A stretch of 64,000 nucleotides of DNA from B1 sp034439755 (GTDB taxonomy: Bacteria > Bacteroidota > Bacteroidia > UKL13-3). Made by a program: the position numbers and the translations under genes. The notes below the pieces were generated by a model that was not told where the DNA came from, did not search any database, and saw only the letters and a program-made list of their open reading frames with translations. Within the stretch, counting starts at the first letter, position 1, and each line of letters opens with the position of its first letter. The DNA is taken from contig JAWXAZ010000101.1 in the NCBI GenBank assembly GCA_034439755.1, forward strand, positions 12,112-76,111. The letters run 5' to 3'. Below are positions 54,464 to 61,705 of the stretch, one piece after another.

Positions 54464-54509
54464 AAAGGAAGCCGTTAAAAAAATGGCAGGTAAAATAACT
54501 TAGATTTTA

Positions 54510-54875
54510 CTAAACTTGTAAGGTAACGCTGGCAGAGCCTGAACCAAATAGGCCGCCAGGGTTTGGTTTGGTAATTTTTACCGTAATGATGGTGTCTCTT
54601 TCTGTGAGGTGATGCGCAATTCTTTGTAAAATTGTTTTTGCCAAATCTTCTATCATTTCTCGGCGAATCTGCATTTCTTCTTGCACTATTTTAAAAATAT
54701 TCTCATAATTGATGAGTCCTTGGATTTTACTTAAATCTTGTTCGTGAGAAATTTCCTCGTCTATCCAAATATCTACCCTAAATATGCCCCCTTTTTCCGA
54801 TTCTTCTTTGTATAACCCGTGGTAGGCAAAAAAATCTAAATTTTCTAAAGCAGTTTGTAACTTCATTTGTTTCAT
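54510..54875 (-). CDS. folB: Dihydroneopterin aldolase
   Basis: 121 residues, normal FolB size. Motifs: NLDFFAYHGLYKEESEKGG with the catalytic-region Tyr-His-Gly, FRVDIWID, and the C-terminal VTVKITKPNPGGLFGSGSASVTL. It makes 6-hydroxymethyl-dihydropterin in folate synthesis. Single gene, divergent from the acyl-CoA dehydrogenase gene (50 bases). Confidence 0.93.
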   Translation of the reverse strand: MKQMKLQTALENLDFFAYHGLYKEESEKGGIFRVDIWIDEEISHEQDLSKIQGLINYENIFKIVQEEMQIRREMIEDLAKTILQRIAHHLTERDTIITVKITKPNPGGLFGSGSASVTLQV

Positions 54876-54925
54876 TTTTAACTCCCAACAAAATAACTAA
54901 ATTCGCAGAAGATTTTTACTTTAAA

Positions 54926-56149
54926 ATGAAGCAAATGAATAAAGCAGCAGATTTCCAAGCAAGCAATAAGCAAGACCAGTATCAACACCACGATTATTAT
55001 TTAATGGATGAACTTCTTACCGAAGAGCACAAATTAATTAGGTCTACCGTTAGAGATTTTGTAAAGAAAGAAATTTCACCCATTATAGAAGATGCCGCTC
55101 AGCGTGCCGCTTTCCCTCATTACCTTATTAAAGGTATGGCAGACGTGGGTTCTTTTGGCGCACAATTACCGGCAGAATATGGTTGTGCCGGACTAGATTA
55201 TATAAGCTATGGCATCATTATGCAGGAATTGGAGCGTTGCGATTCTGGCATACGGTCAACGGCATCGGTTCAGGGCAGTTTGGTGATGTACCCTATCTAT
55301 AAATTTGGTTCAGAAGAACAGAAAAGAAAATACTTACCTAAATTAGCCTCAGGCGAAATGATGGGATGCTTTGGCTTAACTGAGCCCGACCATGGCAGCA
55401 ATCCTGCTGGTATGACTACCAATTATAAAGATGCTGGCGATGGCAAAAATGTGATTTTGAATGGTGCTAAAATGTGGATTAGCAATTCGCCATTTGCCGA
55501 TGTGGCGGTGGTTTGGGCTAAAAATGATGCTGGCATTATAAAAGGAATAATTGTAGAAAGGGGCATGCCTGGATTCTCAACACCCGAAACGCATAACAAA
55601 TGGAGCTTGCGCGCGAGTGCAACAGGCGAATTGGTGTTTACAGATGTGCTTGTGCCCATAGAAAATATATTGCCTGGCGTAGAAGGATTAAAAGGTCCGC
55701 TTACTTGCCTTAACTCTGCTCGTTATGGCATTAGCTGGGGCGCCATTGGTGCGGCTTTAGATTGCTATGATACCGCTTTGCGTTACTCAAAAGAGCGCCA
55801 TCAATTTGGTAGGCCAATTGCAGGTTTTCAATTGCAACAAAAGAAATTAGCCGAGATGATTACAGAAATTACCAAAGCCCAATTGTTGACTTGGCGTTTA
55901 GGTGTTTTGATGAATGAAGGAAGAGCCACTCCAGCACAAATTTCTATGGCAAAACGCAACAATGTGGATATGGCTTGTACCATTGCTCGCAATGCGCGCC
56001 AGATGTTGGGAGGCATGGGAATTACTGGTGAATATTCGATTATGCGTCACATGATGAACCTAGAATCGGTGGTGACTTATGAGGGTACGCACGATATTCA
56101 TTTGCTTATTACAGGCATGGATGTTACAGGCGAAAATGCCTTTACTTAA
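54926..56149 (+). CDS. Acyl-CoA dehydrogenase, glutaryl-CoA dehydrogenase-like
   Basis: 407 residues. FAD-binding GCFGLTEPDHGSNP and ISNSPFADVAVVWAK. The C-terminal LESVVTYEGTHDIHLLITG carries the catalytic Glu near 383 in the TYEGTHDIH context typical of glutaryl-CoA dehydrogenase. SARYGISWGAIGAALDCYD is also GCDH-like. It would oxidise and decarboxylate glutaryl-CoA in lysine/tryptophan breakdown, by family inference. Immediately followed by a membrane protein gene. Confidence 0.87.
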   Translation: MKQMNKAADFQASNKQDQYQHHDYYLMDELLTEEHKLIRSTVRDFVKKEISPIIEDAAQRAAFPHYLIKGMADVGSFGAQLPAEYGCAGLDYISYGIIMQELERCDSGIRSTASVQGSLVMYPIYKFGSEEQKRKYLPKLASGEMMGCFGLTEPDHGSNPAGMTTNYKDAGDGKNVILNGAKMWISNSPFADVAVVWAKNDAGIIKGIIVERGMPGFSTPETHNKWSLRASATGELVFTDVLVPIENILPGVEGLKGPLTCLNSARYGISWGAIGAALDCYDTALRYSKERHQFGRPIAGFQLQQKKLAEMITEITKAQLLTWRLGVLMNEGRATPAQISMAKRNNVDMACTIARNARQMLGGMGITGEYSIMRHMMNLESVVTYEGTHDIHLLITGMDVTGENAFT

Positions 56150-56164
56150 TTGATAAATTTAGCG

Positions 56165-57523
56165 GTGAAGTATAACCGTTTAATTGGAGTTCTCTGCATT
56201 TTACTGGCTGCTTTTGGCTTGTTAAATCCTGCGTTTTATAACGGCTATCCCATGGTGTATTCAGACACTGGAGCCTATATTGCTAGCGGCTTCGAAGGTA
56301 CGGTGCCAGGCGATAGACCCATTACCTACGGACTGTTTTTAAGGCACAGCAGCCTCGCCGCAAGTTTATGGTTTACTGTTATTAGTCAGGCCTTGCTTTT
56401 GAGTGCGCTGTTGTATTATTTTATTGGCAAGGTATGGTCTGAACCAAAAGCGCGTTTGAGGGCATTCCTTGGAAGCACGGTGTTGCTAATTTTGGGCAGT
56501 GGTATTAGTTACTTTGCCTCACTTTTGATGGCAGATATTTTTACGCCCGTAAGCTTTCTTATCTTATTTATTTTGATCTTTGATGCGCCCAAAAATAAGG
56601 TTTATTTTGGCCTATTGTCTTTGGTTTATTTGTTTGTTACTTCTACCCATCTCACTCATGCCCCAGCGCATTTGGCTATGCTTTTAGCCCTAGCATTGTT
56701 GAAGTTGTTTCCGTTGCGTTTTCTTGAATTGCTTACTTGGCGAAAATGGGCAATTGGATTGGCCCTAGTAATGCTAAATTTTCTATTTTTACCAGCAGTG
56801 CATTATTACTACAATGGTGGTTTTGTGAGTTCAAAAAATGGGCATATTTTTTTTACTGCAAGGATGGTCGAAAATGGTGCCTTAAAGGCTTTACTCGCCG
56901 ATGAATGTGATCATGAAAACTATGCTTTGTGTGCATATAAAGATAGCTTGCCCATTTATGGATCCGATTTTTTGTGGCAACCTAGTAGTGTTTTGTATAA
57001 ACTTGGCGGTTGGGGCGAGCATGCAGCGGAGTATAAGCATTTGAATAAGCAAATATTTACACATGTAAAATATCTACAGATTTATTTGCGGCATTTTTAT
57101 GGGGTGGCATTGTTTCATTTGAGTGAGCACAATGTGGGGGAGGAGCTTATTCCAATGGGCTTAAACACGCCCCCAGGTTGGGAAATAGACAATCATTTTA
57201 AAGAGGAATTGCCAAGATTTTTGGCGGCTAAACAGGCAAATGATTATTGGCCAAGTAAAATTGCAGCCATTAATAATTGGGTGTATTTTGTATTTATTTT
57301 AAGTCTGTTGGTGGTTTTGTTAGAGCTTGTTTTTTCCAAGTCTAACTTATATTTAAAGCTACTCATTTGCTGCAGTTTATTGTTTTATTTGGGGAACTTT
57401 TTTGTGGTATGTATAGCTTCATCTGCCAGCAGGTATAATTCTCGATTAGATTGGCTAATTGTGTTCTTGGCAATTGTGGTGGTAATGGATCGTTTGGGTA
57501 ATTTAAAGCGCTTGGGTAATTAG
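56165..57523 (+). CDS. Polytopic membrane protein of unknown function
   Basis: About 452 residues from GTG 56165; TTG 56150, directly after the preceding stop, is an alternative. Around ten hydrophobic segments. The large loop after TM1 has NGYPMVYSDTGAYIASGFEGTVPGDRPITYGLFLRH (positions about 19-55), a pattern seen in uncharacterised Bacteroidota membrane proteins and loosely like GT-C glycosyltransferases. Function is open. Tail has SSASRYNSRLDWLIV. Probably co-transcribed with the dehydrogenase gene. One iterated decamer (56436-56445). Confidence 0.7.
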   Translation: MKYNRLIGVLCILLAAFGLLNPAFYNGYPMVYSDTGAYIASGFEGTVPGDRPITYGLFLRHSSLAASLWFTVISQALLLSALLYYFIGKVWSEPKARLRAFLGSTVLLILGSGISYFASLLMADIFTPVSFLILFILIFDAPKNKVYFGLLSLVYLFVTSTHLTHAPAHLAMLLALALLKLFPLRFLELLTWRKWAIGLALVMLNFLFLPAVHYYYNGGFVSSKNGHIFFTARMVENGALKALLADECDHENYALCAYKDSLPIYGSDFLWQPSSVLYKLGGWGEHAAEYKHLNKQIFTHVKYLQIYLRHFYGVALFHLSEHNVGEELIPMGLNTPPGWEIDNHFKEELPRFLAAKQANDYWPSKIAAINNWVYFVFILSLLVVLLELVFSKSNLYLKLLICCSLLFYLGNFFVVCIASSASRYNSRLDWLIVFLAIVVVMDRLGNLKRLGN

Positions 57524-57562
57524 ATATTGTTTGTTAAATTGCGGCATAATACTTGATAAATT

Positions 57563-58966
57563 ATGTACGTCATTAAATTTGGAACCGACGGTTGGAGAGG
57601 CATTATTGCCGATGAATTTACCGTTGAAAATGTGCGCAGGGTTGCACAAGGAACAGCCGATTATATTAAGAAAAATTTCCCCAATAACTTAAGTGTTATA
57701 TTGGGTCATGATTGTCGCTTTGCTGGCGAATTGTTTGCCGAAAATACGGCTAGAATTATGAATGCCAATGGCATTAAAGTTAAGATGGCAAAGGGATTTG
57801 TTTCTACACCAATGATCTCCTTAGGTGCAGTAAAACATGGCACTGCGCTGGGTGTAATTATTACGGCTTCGCACAATCCGCCTGCTTATAATGGGTTCAA
57901 ACTAAAGGCACATTATGGCGGTCCAAGTAGTCCGGCTGTGATAGATGCCGTTGAGCAAGCCATACCAGAAAGTATTTCGCTGAGCTTGTTATCGCACCAA
58001 GAAAACATAGACAATGGCATGGTTGAATATGTTGATTTGGAGACTTTATATGTGGATGAAGTTGAGGGTAAGTTCGACTTAAAAACCATCAAAGAAAGTA
58101 AGATGGAGTTTGCTTATGATGCCATGTTTGGTGCTGGGCAAAATGTAATGCGCCGTATTTTTCCTGAGATTAGTTTGTTGCATTGCGATTATAATCCGGG
58201 TTTTGATGGGCAAGCGCCAGAGCCTATTGACAAGAATTTAGCTGAGTTTAGAGAGTTAATTAAAGTAAGTGGCGACATAGATTGTGGTTTGGTAACAGAT
58301 GGCGATGCAGACCGCATTGGCTTGTATAATAAGGCAGGAAAGTTTGTTGATTCGCATCACATTATTTTGTTGTTGGTGCATTACTTGCATAAGTACAAGG
58401 GAATGGATGGCAAGGTAATTACTACTTTTAGTGCTACTTCAAAAATTACCCAATTGGCTAAGGCTTACGGATTGGATATTGAGATAACCAAAATTGGCTT
58501 TAAATATATTTGCGAAAAAATGGTTACCGAGAATGTATTGGTAGGTGGCGAGGAGAGCGGTGGTATTGCCATTAAGGGATTTATTCCTGAGCGCGACGGC
58601 ATTTGGATCGGCCTAACTTTATGGGAGTTTATGGCTAGCACCGGTAAGAGTTTGGATGAGTTAATTCAGGAAGTATATGATGTGGTGGGTAGTTTTGCAA
58701 TGGGCAGAATTGATTTGCATATTACCGAGGAAATAAAACAAAATGTTTTGGCTAATTGTAAGGCTGGAAAGTACACTGCTTTTGGTTCATACAAAATAGA
58801 GAAAATTGAAGACTTAGATGGTTTTAAATTCCATTTGGGCAATGGCGAGTGGGTAATGATTCGCGCAAGTGGCACCGAGCCCGTTTTGCGTGTCTACAGT
58901 GAGAGTGATACCGATGAGAATGCCAGTAAAATTTTGGAGGCGACAAAGGCTGTATTGCTTGGGTAA
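57563..58966 (+). CDS. Phosphoglucomutase/phosphomannomutase-type enzyme
   Basis: 467 residues. Active-site phosphoserine loop ITASHNPPAYNGFKL (Ser near 102), metal loop DGDADRIGLY near 247, sugar loop GGEESGGIAIKG near 330 and phosphate loop RASGTEPVLRVY near 437. Four domains as in the alpha-D-phosphohexomutase superfamily (PGM, PMM or GlmM). The exact substrate is not settled by motifs. ATG 57563 is chosen. A strong hairpin follows at 58993. Confidence 0.92.
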   Translation: MYVIKFGTDGWRGIIADEFTVENVRRVAQGTADYIKKNFPNNLSVILGHDCRFAGELFAENTARIMNANGIKVKMAKGFVSTPMISLGAVKHGTALGVIITASHNPPAYNGFKLKAHYGGPSSPAVIDAVEQAIPESISLSLLSHQENIDNGMVEYVDLETLYVDEVEGKFDLKTIKESKMEFAYDAMFGAGQNVMRRIFPEISLLHCDYNPGFDGQAPEPIDKNLAEFRELIKVSGDIDCGLVTDGDADRIGLYNKAGKFVDSHHIILLLVHYLHKYKGMDGKVITTFSATSKITQLAKAYGLDIEITKIGFKYICEKMVTENVLVGGEESGGIAIKGFIPERDGIWIGLTLWEFMASTGKSLDELIQEVYDVVGSFAMGRIDLHITEEIKQNVLANCKAGKYTAFGSYKIEKIEDLDGFKFHLGNGEWVMIRASGTEPVLRVYSESDTDENASKILEATKAVLLG

Positions 58967-58992
58967 TAATTTTTAGTTCATAATTTTTAGTT

Positions 58993-59023
58993 AGAAATGC
59001 AGCATTTCAAATGCTGCATTTCT
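58993..59023. terminator. Perfect 15-bp stem hairpin after the mutase gene
   Basis: The arms AGAAATGCAGCATTT and its exact complement are separated by a single C (so the real loop opens a few pairs). Short T-stretch only; it may act as terminator or transcript stabiliser. Confidence 0.65.
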
Positions 59024-59050
59024 AATGTTTATTTCTGTGGCATAGGTAAA

Positions 59051-59092
59051 TTGTTAATTGTTAATTATGAATTATGAGTTATGAATTATGAA
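59051..59092. repeat. Heptamer block TTRTTAA/TTATGAR
   Basis: Six heptamers: TTGTTAA twice, then TTATGAA, TTATGAG, TTATGAA, TTATGAA. They are the reverse complement of the AAYTCAT words at 59230-59320, so the two blocks form an inverted pair around the GCCAAC array. Confidence 0.75.
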
Positions 59093-59125
59093 AAAAAGCC
59101 ATCAATTAACCTTCCAAAACTCAAA

Positions 59126-59214
59126 CTTCCTACTTCCTACTTCCTATGGCTATGCCAAAGCCAACGCCAACGCCAACGCTAACGCCAACGCCAACGCCAA
59201 AGCCAACGCCAACG
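59126..59214. repeat. CTTCCTA heptamers followed by a CYAAMG hexamer array
   Basis: Three CTTCCTA heptamers (59126-59146), the heptamers TGGCTAT and GCCAAAG, then nine hexamers CCAACG with the variants CTAACG and CCAAAG (59161-59214). The same substitutions (C to T, C to A) appear in the 7-bp array at 61337. Confidence 0.85.
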
Positions 59215-59229
59215 CTTCGGCGCACACGT

Positions 59230-59334
59230 AACTCATAACTCATAATTCATAACTCATAATTCATAACTCATAACTCATAATTCATAACTCATAATTCATA
59301 ATTCATAACTCATAACTCATAATTCAAAACTCTA
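59230..59334. repeat. AAYTCAT heptamer array, 13 perfect copies
   Basis: Thirteen AACTCAT or AATTCAT units (59230-59320) and two degenerate ones (AATTCAA, AACTCTA). The last two run over the stop codon (59324-59326) of the convergent BNR-protein gene and encode its C-terminal residues. Confidence 0.92.
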
Positions 59335-60403
59335 TTCTTGCAAGCTTTCCCCTGCTACCTGCCATTATAATTAAAGACCCCTTGCGGGCTTTTCTTACCA
59401 CATGAAAAGATTGGTCAGAAATTTGCGACTTTTCATTGGAGGTTGTTATTAATGTTAGGGCGTTGTTAAAGTCAACTCCTTTGGTGCCGCAAGTAATAAA
59501 ATCGCCATTCTCCATGATGGCAACACACGAGCGATAATTGGAATAAAAGGGTTTCATGTTCATTAATTGAAGGCCAAATTTATCGTAGCCATATCTATAT
59601 AAGCCATGTTTAGCCTTTGCCGTATCGCTGGCATAATCTCCTCCAACCATCACTATATATTGTTTGGTGAAATCGAAAGAAAAAGCCCCGTCGCTTGGCT
59701 TCCCTTGATTCATAGATTTGAGTTCAAAACGCCTGTATTTTTTATCAATTTGAAGCCAATGTAAGGCCGCAACATAGCCGCCAGTAACAAAGGCAATGCT
59801 GTTTTTGGGCATGCACCTAAAGCTAGTACCAGAGGCTGCAAATAAAGACTCTCCAGCTACTGCCCATGGCCTCATGCTCGTATCCATAGCATACCATGTG
59901 TTGCCTCCATCAGTGGTTCGGTACAAAATAAAACGCTCGTCAATTGGATCGCCAATGACCATTCCTTTGTCCTCATCCCAAAAGTCTATTGCATCTAAAA
60001 AAAGCTCTTTTCGCCTGTCTTCAAATACCTTTTTCCAAGTTTTACCCCCGTCAAAAGTTTTTAAAATATAGCTAGGTGACCCACTGCTCATCACAATAGC
60101 TTGGTTTGCGTTAAAAGCCCTAATGCCCCTAAAATCCGAGCTATCGTAACCCGGAATCTGCTTCACTTCAAAGGTCTTTCCACCATCAATACTGCGCGCA
60201 AAAACACCCTTGCTGCCACTTGCCCAAACTACCAAATTGTTCACCACATCCAACCCCCTAAAAGAAATGGAGGACAGATCTAAGCCAGCCTCGCATTTTA
60301 TGTGTGCATCATCTAACACCACAATATTTCTTTGGGCTCGGGCCGAACCAACGCCGTTGAAATAGAGGAGTAGCATGAACAAAAATTGCAAAATTTTCAT
60401 CAT
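59324..60403 (-). CDS. Exported YCF48/BNR-like propeller protein
   Basis: 359 residues. Signal peptide ILQFLFMLLLYFNGVGSARA. Repeated YCF48-type blades: SIDGGKTFEVKQIPG, KTFDGGKTWKKVFED, TTDGGNTWYAMD, each with the Asp-box. No T9SS sorting domain (ends RGKLARIEF). Function unknown; a binding scaffold is likely. The 3' end overlaps a heptamer array. Alternative start ATG 60400, one codon later. Confidence 0.8.
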   Translation of the reverse strand: MMKILQFLFMLLLYFNGVGSARAQRNIVVLDDAHIKCEAGLDLSSISFRGLDVVNNLVVWASGSKGVFARSIDGGKTFEVKQIPGYDSSDFRGIRAFNANQAIVMSSGSPSYILKTFDGGKTWKKVFEDRRKELFLDAIDFWDEDKGMVIGDPIDERFILYRTTDGGNTWYAMDTSMRPWAVAGESLFAASGTSFRCMPKNSIAFVTGGYVAALHWLQIDKKYRRFELKSMNQGKPSDGAFSFDFTKQYIVMVGGDYASDTAKAKHGLYRYGYDKFGLQLMNMKPFYSNYRSCVAIMENGDFITCGTKGVDFNNALTLITTSNEKSQISDQSFHVVRKARKGSLIIMAGSRGKLARIEF

Positions 60404-60525
60404 ACTAAATTAAGAATAAATTAACATAAGATATGCGTGCTTTTCCAATGTTTAAATGTGGATAGTATAATTTATGGCGCAATGTAAATCCTGACTTTTT
60501 TATTAATTTCGAAGAAAAAATAAGT

Positions 60526-60948
60526 ATGGCTCGCATCAAGTTAGATTTGCCAAATGCCTTTAATTTTAAGGTGTCAATGCCCGTTCGTGTATCCGATTTA
60601 AACTATGGGAATCACCTTGCCAACCATGTCTACCTTGAAATGATGCAGGAGGCGCGCATGCAGTTTTTTGGGCAATTTGGATATTCAGAAAAGGACTTAG
60701 CCGGTGTAAGTGTAATAATGGGCGATACGGCTATTGTATATAAGCAGGAGTGTTTTTATGGGGATGTGTTAAACATTGAGGTTTGTGCGGCTAATTTTGG
60801 TGTGCGGAGTTTTGATTTGTATTATCGGTTTAGCAAGCAGGATAATTCTCTGGTGTGTGAGGCCAAAACGGGTATGGTTTGTTTTGATTATATAGCGCGC
60901 AAAACGGTGGAGGTTCCTGAGGTTTTTAGGTCGCTTTTTTTAGGTTAA
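60526..60948 (+). CDS. Acyl-CoA thioesterase, 4HBT hotdog family
   Basis: 140 residues. Hotdog fold with VSDLNYGNHLANHVYLEMMQ (positions about 20-40), whose Asp is the usual 4HBT catalytic residue, then AIVYKQECFYGDVLNIEV. Substrate unclear. Single gene. The next 750 bases downstream contain no gene, only repeats. Confidence 0.88.
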   Translation: MARIKLDLPNAFNFKVSMPVRVSDLNYGNHLANHVYLEMMQEARMQFFGQFGYSEKDLAGVSVIMGDTAIVYKQECFYGDVLNIEVCAANFGVRSFDLYYRFSKQDNSLVCEAKTGMVCFDYIARKTVEVPEVFRSLFLG

Positions 60949-60970
60949 AGTTTATAATTCATATTTTTTA

Positions 60971-61313
60971 TCGATAGTCTATAGTCGATGGTCCATGTCC
61001 GTTTGCATTTTTTGTACTTTTGCATGCTGGATTAATGTTCTATAAAAGTTCATATTTTTTTGTTAAGAAACTTTCTGCTTCCTTGCAAATTAAATATCTA
61101 TAGAAACTTAATCATTTGGAACAAAGTACAGAGCCACGAAAAATGGCTATGGTCTATGAATCATGGATCATGGACCATGGACCAAAAAAATAAACATGGA
61201 AAATTAGGTATACTATTAGAATCAGCATTAACCAACATACATTGCTCAAATTTAACAAACAATGATGCACCAAATCGTTGGCATTTGTCTTCGAAGAGCG
61301 AAGAGCGAAGTGT
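60971..61313. other. Gene-free region with three small heptamer blocks
   Basis: Within the 757-base gap before rnr: TCGATAG, TCTATAG, TCGATGG, TCCATGT at 60971-60998; ATGGCTA, TGGTCTA, TGAATCA, TGGATCA, TGGACCA twice at 61143-61184; GAAGAGC twice and GAAGTGT at 61293-61313. The DNA between them shows nothing recognised. Confidence 0.65.
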
Positions 61314-61336
61314 GGGGAACAAGGAGCGACTAGTAC

Positions 61337-61658
61337 CCCAACGCCCAACTCCCAACCCCCAAAGCCCAAAGCCCAAAGCCCAAAGACTAAAGACCAACGC
61401 CCAACTCCCAACTCCCAACTCCCAAAGCCCAACGACTAACTCCCAAAGACTAAAGACCAAAGACTAAAGACCAACGACCAAAGCCCAAAGCCCAAAGACT
61501 AACGACTAACGACCAACTCCCAAAGCCCAAAGACTAACGCCCAACGCCCAACTCCCAACGCCCAAAGCCCAAAGCCCAAAGACTAACGACCAACTCCCAA
61601 AGCCCAAAGCCCAAAGCCCAACGACCAAAGACCAACCCCCAAAGCCCACAGCCTATAG
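61337..61658. repeat. Array of 46 phased heptanucleotides
   Basis: Exactly 46 contiguous 7-base units without a single indel. Prefixes are CCC (29), ACC (8), ACT (8) or CCT (1, last). Suffixes are AAAG (23), AACG (11), AACT (8), AACC (2), ACAG and ATAG (one each). Units ending in T or C are always followed by CCC (10 of 10), those ending in G by CCC, ACC or ACT. The period of 7 is not coding. Frames on both strands are open by composition only. Confidence 0.95.
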
Positions 61659-61705
61659 CAATTTTCTGGCATTAATGCTGTAACTTGCCACCATAGATTG
61701 TGGTT

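Noticed and set aside
61060..61467. Open frames on both strands across the heptamer array (for example a Trp/Leu/Gly-rich minus-strand frame)
   Set aside because: They are by-products of the 7-base repeat composition, which lacks stop codons; no homology or start signal supports them.
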